Part shown: piece by piece, positions 45,194 through 53,250 of the stretch
Layout: the number at the start of each line of letters is the position of its first letter
How positions within the stretch are numbered: position 1 is the stretch's first letter
Assembly (NCBI GenBank): GCA_944388775.1
Contig: CALXKC010000003.1
Location: forward strand, 1 to 63,147
Source: an uncultured Clostridia bacterium
GTDB taxonomy: Bacteria > Bacillota > Clostridia > TANB77 > CAG-508
Length of the DNA: 63,147 nucleotides
Direction of reading: 5' to 3'
Translations under genes and position numbers: made by a program
Notes under the pieces: model-generated
Seen by the model: the letters and a program-made list of their open reading frames with translations, nothing else
What the model was told of the DNA's origin: nothing
The model's database searches: none

Positions 45194-46339
45194 ATGTTAA
45201 AGAAAGTAGGAATTCTTGCAAATGGAGGAGATGTTTCAGGTTTTAATGCTGTAATAAGAGCGATTGTAAAAACAGCTGAAAATCATGGAGTAGAATGTTA
45301 TGGAATAATAGATGGATATAATGGATTATTAAAAAAGAATTTTGAGCTATTATCAACAGCGGCAAATGGTGAAGCATTAGGAATATTACCAAAAGGAGGT
45401 TCAATAATAGGTTCTTCAACAAATTCAAACCTATTTAATTACAAAGTAGTAAATGAAGATGGAAGTGTTGAATATAAAGATTTATCTGACCAAGCAATAC
45501 AAAATATTAAAGATTTCGGATTTGATTGTATATTTACACTTGGAGGAGATGGTACACAAAAATCAGCAAGAGATTTTTCAACGAAAGGTGTTAATGTAAT
45601 TGGAGTGCCAAAAACAATAGATAATGATGTTGCATGTACAGAAATTACATTTGGATATAATACAGCTGTATCAGTTGCTATGGAAGCGTTAGACAGATTA
45701 CACACAACAGGAGCAACACATCATAGAATAATGGTACTTGAAGTTATGGGAAGATATGCTGGTTGGATTGCATTAGAATCAGCAATTGCAGGAGGAGCAG
45801 ATGTTGCATTAATTCCTGAAATTCCATATGATATAAATAGTGTTGTAAGTAAAATTGAAAACAGAAGAAAAAGAGGTAAAAACTTTAGTGTAGTTGTTGT
45901 AGCAGAAGGAGCAAAACCAAAAGATGGAGAAATAACTATTATGGGAACAAGAGATAATGGTGCAGGAGTTGACAATACAAAACTAGGTGGAATTGGACAA
46001 AAAATAGCACAGCAATTGCAAGAATTAACAGGATTAGAAGCAAGAAATACAACTTTAGGTTATATGCAAAGAGGTGGAACGCCAACAGCTTTTGATAGAG
46101 TCCTATCAACTAAATATGGAACAAAAGCAATGGAATTAGCTTTAGAAGGAAAATTTGGAACATTAGCAGTAATTAAAAATGGAAAATTAGATAGTGTATC
46201 ATTAGAAGAAGTTGTAGGAAAAAATACAAAAATTGGAGCAGTTTCAGGTAATACTGAAGAAAGTAATCTAAGAAGAGTTCAAATGGATGATGATTTGATG
46301 AAAACTGCAAGAGATATAGGAATTAATTTTGGAGACTAA
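45194..46339 (+). CDS. pfkA: 6-phosphofructokinase (group III type)
   Basis: 381 residues. Phosphorylates fructose-6-phosphate in glycolysis. GILANGGDVSGFN at the start, LGGDGTQKSA near 116, catalytic PKTIDNDV near 137, MGRYAGWIALES near 185, and LGYMQRGGTPTAFDR near 290. In the GGDGT motif the second-Gly position is Gly, which is typical of ATP users; the Lys of PKTIDND is the feature shared with PPi-type and group III enzymes. The donor is therefore probably ATP but not certain. GAAAGGAAT is the ribosome site; own promoter and terminator. Confidence 0.93.
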   Translation: MLKKVGILANGGDVSGFNAVIRAIVKTAENHGVECYGIIDGYNGLLKKNFELLSTAANGEALGILPKGGSIIGSSTNSNLFNYKVVNEDGSVEYKDLSDQAIQNIKDFGFDCIFTLGGDGTQKSARDFSTKGVNVIGVPKTIDNDVACTEITFGYNTAVSVAMEALDRLHTTGATHHRIMVLEVMGRYAGWIALESAIAGGADVALIPEIPYDINSVVSKIENRRKRGKNFSVVVVAEGAKPKDGEITIMGTRDNGAGVDNTKLGGIGQKIAQQLQELTGLEARNTTLGYMQRGGTPTAFDRVLSTKYGTKAMELALEGKFGTLAVIKNGKLDSVSLEEVVGKNTKIGAVSGNTEESNLRRVQMDDDLMKTARDIGINFGD

Positions 46340-46344
46340 TGGTC

Positions 46345-46382
46345 AGTATGGATAAATAAAATTTTATCCATACTATTTTTTT
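46345..46382 (+). terminator. phosphofructokinase terminator
   Basis: A 12-bp perfect stem AGTATGGATAAA/TTTATCCATACT followed by a 7-T run. Confidence 0.85.
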
Positions 46383-46422
46383 ACAATCATATTACATTTA
46401 TATTACGTTTCTGTTATTTTAA

Positions 46423-46450
46423 TTGTAAAAAAAGGTTATTATGTTATAAT
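46423..46450 (+). promoter_or_regulatory. promoter for the FIST gene
   Basis: TTGTAA (46423-46428), 16-bp spacer, TATAAT (46445-46450). Confidence 0.65.
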
Positions 46451-46485
46451 TTGGGTAGAATAAAATTACGAAGGAGGAACGTAGA

Positions 46486-47652
46486 ATGTTAAAATCAAAT
46501 GTTGCATGGAGTACAAATGAAGACAGCTATACACAAGGAAAGGAAACTGCAGAAAAAGCAGTAGTAGATTTAGTTCAAACAAAAGTAGCATTTTTATACA
46601 CATCAGTAGATAGTGATGTAAAAAAAGTTTTAGAAGGTGCTAAATCAGAATTAGGAACAGCACCAATCATAGGATGCACATCTAGTGCTGGAATAATAAC
46701 ACCAGACGGATTTATTTCAGGAGAAAAAGGATTCACAGGAATTTTAGCTCTAGGAGATCCAGAATTAGAAGTTGGAGTAGCAGGTTCAGCAAAACAAAAA
46801 ACAGCAAGAGAAACAGGAAGAAAAGTTGCTGAAGAAGCTATGAAAAAAGCAGGTAAAGATGTACCACCAGCATATTTTTATATGGTTGCATCACCAGGAG
46901 AAGAAGAAGACTATGTAAAAGGAATTGAAGATGTAATAGGTAGAGTTCCAATCTTTGGTGGAAGTGCAGCAGATAATACTGTTGAAGGAAAATGGAGTAT
47001 TTATACAAATGATTCAGTATTCAATGATGGAGTTGCAGTAGCATTTTTCTACACAGATAAACCAATGGCAAATGTATTTACAGGAGAATACAATGAAACA
47101 ACAAATTCAGGAGTAATCACAAAAGTTAAAGATAAAAGAACATTAGTAGAAATTGATGGAGTACCAGCAATTAAAAAATATGCAGAATGGACAGGAGCAA
47201 AATTAAAAGACCTAGACGCAAATAATTTATTAGTAACAACAATAACAAAACCTTTAGGAGTTAAAGATAGATTAGGAGATTTAGTTGCAATAAGACACCC
47301 AATGTATGGAAACAAAGACAAATCAATGAATATAGGAGCAAACCTTGCAGAAAATACAGCAATAATCCAAATGGAAGCAACTGTTGATGAACTTATCAAT
47401 TCAACAGGAAAAACAATGAAAGAAGTAAATAAAGAACTACCAACAGACGCAGGAGCATACCTATTAGTTCACTGTGGTGGAAGAAGATTAGGAATTGGAG
47501 ATAGAATTGATGAAGTTGCAAAACAATTGAAAAAAGAAGCAAAAGGAGTTCCATTTATTGCAGTATTCACATTTGGTGAATATGGTGTATATGACCACGG
47601 TTCAAACACAACAGGAGGTTTAATGCTTTCATTTACAGCATTCGGTAAATGA
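46486..47652 (+). CDS. FIST domain protein
   Basis: 388 residues. A FIST_N domain (about 20-210; FLYTSVDSDVKKVLEGAK, IIGCTSSAGIITPDGF, VPIFGGSAADN) followed by a FIST_C domain (about 220-385; HCGGRRLGIGDRIDEV, FTFGEYGVYDHG). FIST domains are predicted small-ligand sensors, often joined to signalling domains; here it stands alone. AAGGAGG precedes the ATG. The stop lies 33 bases before an aldehyde dehydrogenase gene with no terminator, so the two are co-transcribed. Confidence 0.88.
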   Translation: MLKSNVAWSTNEDSYTQGKETAEKAVVDLVQTKVAFLYTSVDSDVKKVLEGAKSELGTAPIIGCTSSAGIITPDGFISGEKGFTGILALGDPELEVGVAGSAKQKTARETGRKVAEEAMKKAGKDVPPAYFYMVASPGEEEDYVKGIEDVIGRVPIFGGSAADNTVEGKWSIYTNDSVFNDGVAVAFFYTDKPMANVFTGEYNETTNSGVITKVKDKRTLVEIDGVPAIKKYAEWTGAKLKDLDANNLLVTTITKPLGVKDRLGDLVAIRHPMYGNKDKSMNIGANLAENTAIIQMEATVDELINSTGKTMKEVNKELPTDAGAYLLVHCGGRRLGIGDRIDEVAKQLKKEAKGVPFIAVFTFGEYGVYDHGSNTTGGLMLSFTAFGK

Positions 47653-47685
47653 AGAGATCTTAATTATAAAAAGGAGGGAGCAACT

Positions 47686-49119
47686 GTGAAAAATTTAATA
47701 GGATATGAATGGAAAGAAGCATCTAATGGAGCTACAATAGAAGTTGTTAATCCAGCAACTCAAGAATTAATTGATACAGTTCCAAATGTTACAGATGAAG
47801 ATGTAGATACAGCAGTAAAAGTAGCTGTGGAAGAACAAAAGAAATGGGAAAAAGTATCAATCTATGATAGAGCAGATATATTATATAAATTTGTTGATTT
47901 AGTAGAGGAAAATAAAGAAAGATTAGCAACATTATTATCAAATGAAACAGGAAAACCAATCAAAGAGGCAAGAGCAGAAGTTGCAAATGTTAGAATTGGA
48001 ACAAGAGGATTTATAGAAAAAGCAAAACATTTCTATGGAGAAAGCATACCAGCAGGAAGTGAAGCTGGACAAGAAACAACAATGCAAATAACAAAAAGAT
48101 ACCCAATAGGAGTAATTGCAGCAATAATTCCTTTCAACTTCCCAAGTGACTTATTCTGCCAAAAAGTGCCACCAGCATTAATGATGGGAAATAGCATAAT
48201 AGTAAAACCATCAAACTACAACCCATTAACATTAATTGAATATGTAAAATTAATGATTGAAGCAGGAGTACCAGCAGGATGTATTCAAATATTAACAGGA
48301 GATGGACCAACAGCAGGTCAAGCGTTAGCAAGACATCCAGGAGTTCACTTAGTATCATTAACAGGTGGAACAGCAGCTGGAATCCAAACAATGGGAACAT
48401 GTTCTCAAAACTTAACACATGTAATGCTAGAACTTGGTGGAAATGATGCATTCATCTTCTTAGAAGATGGAGATATGGATTTAGCAGTGAAAGAAACAAT
48501 CTGGGGAAGATTATATAATGGTGGACAAGTATGTTGCGCAAGTAAACGTTTCTTAATTCACAATTCAAGAAAACAAGAATTTATAGATAGAATGAAAGAA
48601 GTAATAGCAAACTTAAAAGTTGGAGACCCAATGCAAGAAGATACAGACATGGGACCAATGATTAATATAAATGCTGCAAAAAGAATAGAAGATCAAGTAA
48701 ATCAAATGGTTTCAGAAGGTGCAACAATTGTATGTGGAGGAAAAAGAGAAGATGCATACTACTATCCAACAATACTTGACAATGTAACAAAAGACATGGA
48801 AGTTGCAAAAGACATGGAAATATTTGGACCAGTAATATCTGTAATTGGATTTGACGATGTAGAAGAAGCAATTGAAATTGCAAACCAATCATCATATGGA
48901 TTATGTGGATGTGTAATATCAAAAGACTACTCAAGAGCAATGAAAATAGCAGACAGACTAGAATGTGGAGGAGCAGTAGTAAATGGAGCAAGTTTCTATC
49001 GTTCATTTGAAATGCCATTTGGAGGCTGGAAACATTCTGGAATTGGAAACGAGGGTGTAGCTACTACACTTGCAGAAATGTCAAGGTTAAAGACAATAGT
49101 GCTAAAAAATATACTTTAG
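47686..49119 (+). CDS. NAD(P)-dependent aldehyde dehydrogenase
   Basis: 477 residues, GTG start after AAGGAGGGAG. ALDH superfamily, succinate-semialdehyde/lactaldehyde-like branch: IPFNFPSDLFCQKVPPALMM (Asn of the oxyanion hole) near 145, LTGGTAAG near 225, general base Glu in MLELGGND near 248, nucleophile Cys in NGGQVCCASKR near 282, and EIFGPVISV near 382. Oxidises an aldehyde to the acid; the exact substrate cannot be read from sequence. Between the FIST gene and, after an unknown gene, an Fe-dependent alcohol dehydrogenase. Confidence 0.9.
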   Translation: MKNLIGYEWKEASNGATIEVVNPATQELIDTVPNVTDEDVDTAVKVAVEEQKKWEKVSIYDRADILYKFVDLVEENKERLATLLSNETGKPIKEARAEVANVRIGTRGFIEKAKHFYGESIPAGSEAGQETTMQITKRYPIGVIAAIIPFNFPSDLFCQKVPPALMMGNSIIVKPSNYNPLTLIEYVKLMIEAGVPAGCIQILTGDGPTAGQALARHPGVHLVSLTGGTAAGIQTMGTCSQNLTHVMLELGGNDAFIFLEDGDMDLAVKETIWGRLYNGGQVCCASKRFLIHNSRKQEFIDRMKEVIANLKVGDPMQEDTDMGPMININAAKRIEDQVNQMVSEGATIVCGGKREDAYYYPTILDNVTKDMEVAKDMEIFGPVISVIGFDDVEEAIEIANQSSYGLCGCVISKDYSRAMKIADRLECGGAVVNGASFYRSFEMPFGGWKHSGIGNEGVATTLAEMSRLKTIVLKNIL

Positions 49120-49126
49120 AGGGATT

Positions 49127-49177
49127 TTGGGGACGGTCCTAAAAATCCCTAAAATCAGGGATTTAGGGACGGACCTT
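49127..49177. repeat. dispersed palindromic repeat, copy K
   Basis: TTGGGGACGGTCC, inner hairpin AAATCCCT-AAAATC-AGGGATTT, then AGGGACGGACC. Frames as in the other copies, with a new inner word. Confidence 0.8.
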
Positions 49178-49259
49178 GAAAAGAGGGGATTAGAAAAAGC
49201 AATTTCAATCCCTTCTATGTATGTAATAAACAACTAAATGAGAAAGGAACAATATTATT

Positions 49260-49922
49260 ATGGATAAAAAGAAAAAGATAATTATAATTTCTGTTGTATC
49301 TTTAGTTATAATCGCATTAATTGTTGGACTTATAATTTTCTTTGTTACGAGAAATAATAATGGTGAAGAAGCAACGACGATTGCATCAAATTCATCCAAA
49401 ATAGCTAAATTATATGACGATTTAAACAAGGAGCAATCATTTAGTTTTACGACAACACTTGATGATAATAACAAAGAAATCTATGCAAAAAATGGCAATA
49501 CCGCATATACAGATACAATATATGATGGAGAAGAATCAAAATTCATCATAAGAGATGGAAACTCATATTTATTAAGAGATTCTGATAAAGTTTACTACAC
49601 ATATCAAAATAATGAAGTTAATCTAAATAAAATATTAGAACAGCTTAATGAAATTAAAGATACTGAGTTAGTAGAAGGTAAAGAAGAAATTGAAGGCAAA
49701 AATTACAATTATGAAGAATATACAGGTATTACAAATTTTGCAATCAAATTAACTGATGAGAATAACTCAGAAAACGTAAAAACTAGATTTTATTTTGATG
49801 GAAATGATTTAGTATATATAAAAACAATTGTAGAAAATAACCAAGAATTATTGAGAGTTGAAATTTCTAATGACGTAGATAGCAATCTATTTGAAATACC
49901 AAATGACTATGTGAGTCGTTAG
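49260..49922 (+). CDS. membrane-anchored protein, unknown
   Basis: 220 residues. A Lys-rich start, one membrane helix (about 7-29), a short Asn/Glu/Thr linker, then a beta-rich outside domain (FSFTTTLDDNNKEIYAKNG, FIIRDGNSYLLRDSDKVYYT, TRFYFDGNDLVYIKTI). Similar in style to outer-membrane-lipoprotein-carrier-like folds, but no family can be named. The TAG stop is the first three bases of repeat copy L. Confidence 0.75.
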   Translation: MDKKKKIIIISVVSLVIIALIVGLIIFFVTRNNNGEEATTIASNSSKIAKLYDDLNKEQSFSFTTTLDDNNKEIYAKNGNTAYTDTIYDGEESKFIIRDGNSYLLRDSDKVYYTYQNNEVNLNKILEQLNEIKDTELVEGKEEIEGKNYNYEEYTGITNFAIKLTDENNSENVKTRFYFDGNDLVYIKTIVENNQELLRVEISNDVDSNLFEIPNDYVSR

Positions 49923-50009
49923 GGACGTGCCTTAATAATATTGCTTAAAAAATTTAATGGGAGGTGTGTCCCTTTTGTTTCAAAATGAAACGATTTGGCA
50001 CGTCCCCAA
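49920..50009. repeat. dispersed palindromic repeat, copy L (split)
   Basis: A half-unit TAGGGACGTGCC at 49920-49931 and a unit at 49963-50008 reading GTGTGTCCCTTTTGTTTC-AAAAT-GAAACGATTTGGCACGTCCCC. The last 18 bases match copy B exactly. It ends next to the ribosome site of the alcohol dehydrogenase. Confidence 0.85.
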
Positions 50010-50027
50010 AAGAAGGAGGAATTTAAA

Positions 50028-51188
50028 ATGGCAACAAAATTTGTTTTAAATGAAACATCATATTTCGGAAAAGGAGCAAGAGAAGAATTAGCAGGAGAAA
50101 TCCAAAAAAGAGGTTTCAAAAAAGTATTTTTAGTAAGTGATAAATCTTTAGTAGAAGCTGGTGTAACAGCAAAAGTTGAGGAGGTTCTAAATAAAGCAAA
50201 TATTCCATATGTTTTATATGATGAAATAAAACCAAACCCAACTATAAAAAATGTAACAGATGGAGTTGAAGCTTGTAAGAAAGCTGAAGCTGATTTAATT
50301 GTAGCAGTAGGTGGAGGTTCAAGTATAGATACAGCAAAAGGAATTTCAATTGTAATGACAAATCCAGAAAGAAGTGATATTAAATCTTTAAATGGAGCAT
50401 CTAACACAGTAAATAGAGGAATGCCACTTATAGCATTACCTACAACAGCTGGAACAGCAGCAGAAGTTACAATTAACTACGTTATAACAGACGAAGATGC
50501 TGAAATCAAAATGGTTTGTGTAGATCCAAATGATATTCCAATTTTAGCAATAATAGACTCTGAATTAATGGCATCAATGCCAAAAGGATTAGCAGCAGCA
50601 ACAGGTATGGACGCACTAACACATGCAGTTGAAGGATATATAACAAAAGCACATAATGAGATGTCAGATATGTTTCATATGAAGGCTATAAAAATGATAT
50701 TTAAATATCTACCAGCAGCCGTAAATGAAAAAGATCCAGAAGCAGTTGAAATGATGGGACTTGCTCAATATATAGCAGGTATGGGATTTTCAAATGTAGG
50801 ACTTGGAATAGTTCATTCAATGGCTCACCAATTAGGTGCTGTATATGATACACCACATGGAATAGCAAATGCTATGTTACTTCCAACAGTTATGAGATTT
50901 AATGGAGAAGACCCTGCAACAGCCCAAAGATTTAGAGAAATTTTAATGAATATAGGTAGACCTGATGCTGAACACTTAAATGACCAAGATGTTATAAATA
51001 CTTTTGTATGGATGATTTCTGAATTAAGTAAAGCAGTTGGAATTACAACTACTATTAAAGATTATGGCGCTAAAGAAGAGGATTTCGAAATGCTTGCTGA
51101 AAAAGCTATGAATGATCCTTGTAAGCCAGGAAATCCAAGAGATGTTTCTAAAGAAGATTTTATTGAATTATATAGAAGAGCTATGTAA
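50028..51188 (+). CDS. iron-dependent alcohol dehydrogenase (FucO/1,3-propanediol type)
   Basis: 386 residues. Group III Fe-ADH: NAD-binding VAVGGGSSIDTAKG near 93, LPTTAGTAAEVT near 137, and metal ligands in TGMDALTHAVEGY near 190 (Asp, His) and VHSMAHQLGAVYDTPHG near 260 (two His). It is closest in pattern to lactaldehyde reductase/1,3-propanediol dehydrogenase; the substrate is inferred only. ATG 50028 has AAGGAGG upstream; the frame is open further upstream only through repeat L. Confidence 0.92.
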   Translation: MATKFVLNETSYFGKGAREELAGEIQKRGFKKVFLVSDKSLVEAGVTAKVEEVLNKANIPYVLYDEIKPNPTIKNVTDGVEACKKAEADLIVAVGGGSSIDTAKGISIVMTNPERSDIKSLNGASNTVNRGMPLIALPTTAGTAAEVTINYVITDEDAEIKMVCVDPNDIPILAIIDSELMASMPKGLAAATGMDALTHAVEGYITKAHNEMSDMFHMKAIKMIFKYLPAAVNEKDPEAVEMMGLAQYIAGMGFSNVGLGIVHSMAHQLGAVYDTPHGIANAMLLPTVMRFNGEDPATAQRFREILMNIGRPDAEHLNDQDVINTFVWMISELSKAVGITTTIKDYGAKEEDFEMLAEKAMNDPCKPGNPRDVSKEDFIELYRRAM

Positions 51189-51212
51189 TTATTAAATAGC
51201 AAGTATATTACT

Positions 51213-51246
51213 GAGTCGCAAAATTTGATTTTGTGGCTCTTTTTTC
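51213..51246 (+). terminator. alcohol dehydrogenase terminator
   Basis: A 12-bp stem GAGTCGCAAAAT/ATTTTGTGGCTC with two wobble pairs, then TTTTTT. Confidence 0.8.
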
Positions 51247-51312
51247 CTTCGAATAAATGTAAAATTTTAAAAATATTCCTTTGAAAAATGTGAAAATATT
51301 TAAAATTTTCGT

Positions 51313-51341
51313 TTGAATTTATGTAATAAATATGCTATAAT
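51313..51341 (+). promoter_or_regulatory. promoter for the DUF4143 ATPase
   Basis: TTGAAT (51313-51318), 17-bp spacer, TATAAT (51336-51341). Confidence 0.7.
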
Positions 51342-51372
51342 ATGTATATAATAACAGAGGAGAGTGATTTTT

Positions 51373-52675
51373 ATGTATCGTGAAAAATTAAAAGAACTCG
51401 AACTATGGAAAAATTCAAACGATAGAAAGCCACTTATTATTAGAGGAGCTAGACAAGTAGGTAAAACTTGGATAATGCAAGAATTCGGAAATAAAAATTA
51501 TGAAAAAGTTGCATATATAAATTTTGATGGAAATGAAAGAATGGAAAGATTATTCCAAGGTGATTTTGATATAGAAAGATTAATTGAAGGATTAAAAATA
51601 GAAACAGGTGTAAACATCGAAAAAGAAAATACATTATTAATTTTTGATGAAGTACAAGAAGTACCAAAAGCATTGACATCGTTAAAATACTTTTATGAAA
51701 ATGCTAATGAATATAATATTATAGCAGCAGGTTCATTACTTCGGTGTAGCTTTACATGAAGGAACATCATTCCCTGTTGGAAAAGTTGATTTTATGGATT
51801 TATATCCATTAAACTTCAAAGAGTTTCTTATAGCAATAGGAGAAGAAGAACTTTCAAAATTAATAGATAAAAAAGATTGGAATTTAATCAATATTTTTAA
51901 AGACAAATATATTGATTTATTAAGAAAATATTATTTCATTGGTGGAATGCCAGCAGCAATAAACAAATATATTGAAACAACAGATTTTAAACAAGTAAGA
52001 AAGACTCAAAATCAACTATTGAAAGCATATGAAGAAGATTTTTCAAAACATGCACCTAGTGAAATAGTACCAAGATTAAAAATGTTATGGAATAGCATAC
52101 CAGCTCAATTGGCTAAAGAAAATAAAAAATTTATTTATGGACTAATAAAAGAAGGAGCAAGAGCTAGAGAATATGAACTGGCATTATCATGGTTAATTGA
52201 TTGTGGACTTGTATATAAAATTGATAGAATCAATAAACCTAATATTCCACTTATTGCATATCAAGATACAAGTGCATTTAAACTATATACTTTTGATGTA
52301 GGTCTTTTAGGAGCAATGACAAAAATAGATGAGAAAATTCTATTAGAAGGTAGCAAGATTTTTACAGAATTTAAAGGTTCATTCACTGAACAATTTGTCT
52401 TAACAGAATTAAAGTCAAACAAGGATATCCCTATTTTTTATTGGTCAGCTGAAAAAGCAACAGCAGAAGTTGATTTTATTATACAATTAGGAATTGATGT
52501 TGTTCCAATTGAAGTAAAGGCAGAACAAAATTTAAAAGCCAAAAGTTTAAAAGAGTTTGTAACAAAATATAATACCACAAAGAATGTAAGAACATCCATG
52601 GCGGAATATAAAAAAGAAGAATGGTTAATTAATATACCACTTTACGCAATAGGAGAAATTGAAAAAATTATTTAA
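51373..52675 (+). CDS. AAA ATPase with DUF4143, +1 frameshift at a CGG
   Basis: An AAA_14 ATPase with C-terminal DUF4143 nuclease-like domain; the family is common and its function unclear (possibly mobile DNA or defence related). ATG 51373 follows GGAG. Walker A RGARQVGKTWIM near residue 20, Walker B LLIFDEVQEVPKAL near 92. After 123 codons (..IIAAGSLL) the zero frame meets CTT-CGG-TGT and stops within a few codons. Skipping C51742 gives CTT-GGT-GTA and the expected GVALHEGTSFPVGKVDF, then DLYPLNFKEFL and, in the C-terminal half, FTEQFVLTELKS and PIFYWSAEKATAEVDFII, 433 residues in total. GSLLG is strongly conserved in the family, so the repair point is well defined. Confidence 0.85.
51739..51745 (+). 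other. candidate +1 frameshift site in the DUF4143 ATPase (CTT CGG TGT)
   Basis: The extra base is C51742 before Gly codon GGT (51743-51745). Confidence 0.65.
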
Positions 52676-52823
52676 ATATAGTAATAATTGAAAAGCTAAA
52701 AATACAAGTTCTATATATAATAGAATTTGTATTTTTTTGTTTAAAAGTATTGACAAAAAAATATTAAAAGAATAAAATGAATACATGAACAAATAATCAT
52801 ATATTAATACAAATATAATAAAA

Positions 52824-52876
52824 GTGGCGTCCCTAAAGTGACCAAAAATGGTCAGTCCGAACCTGAACTGACCACG
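52824..52876. repeat. dispersed palindromic repeat, copy E
   Basis: GTGGCGTCCCTAAAGTGACC-AAAAAT-GGTCAGTCCGAACCTGAACTGACC; nearly identical to copy D 28 kb away. It lies just before the ArsR ribosome site. Confidence 0.88.
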
Positions 52877-52896
52877 CAAAAAAGGAGGAGAAAGAG

Positions 52897-53250
52897 ATGG
52901 ATGATGAATTATTTGAATGTGCAGTACTTCATGAAGATGTAGTAAATGAAGTGAAAAAGAAAATTCCAGAAGATGGTTTAATTTATGATTTAGCAGAATT
53001 TTTTAAAGTATTTGCAGATTCAACAAGAATGAAGATAATATATGCTCTTATGGAAAACGAACTTTGTGTTTGTGATATAGCAAATATAGTTCAAACAACA
53101 CAATCAGCAATATCTCATCAATTAAGATTATTAAAACAAGCTAAATTAGTAAAATTTAGAAAAGAAGGTAAAGTTGTATATTATAGCTTAGATGATGAAC
53201 ATATTAGCCAAATCGTAAAGAAAGGGCGTGAACATATTGAAGAATTATAA
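52897..53250 (+). CDS. ArsR/SmtB-family metal-responsive repressor (CadC-like)
   Basis: 117 residues. A winged helix with the alpha-3 metal motif ELCVCDIA near residue 52 and recognition helix TTQSAISHQLRLLKQ; an N-terminal Cys (FECAVLHE) completes a CadC-type Cd/Pb/Zn site. AAGGAGGAG precedes the ATG. Its end overlaps the ATPase start, so it surely controls the metal exporter. Confidence 0.93.
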   Translation: MDDELFECAVLHEDVVNEVKKKIPEDGLIYDLAEFFKVFADSTRMKIIYALMENELCVCDIANIVQTTQSAISHQLRLLKQAKLVKFRKEGKVVYYSLDDEHISQIVKKGREHIEEL

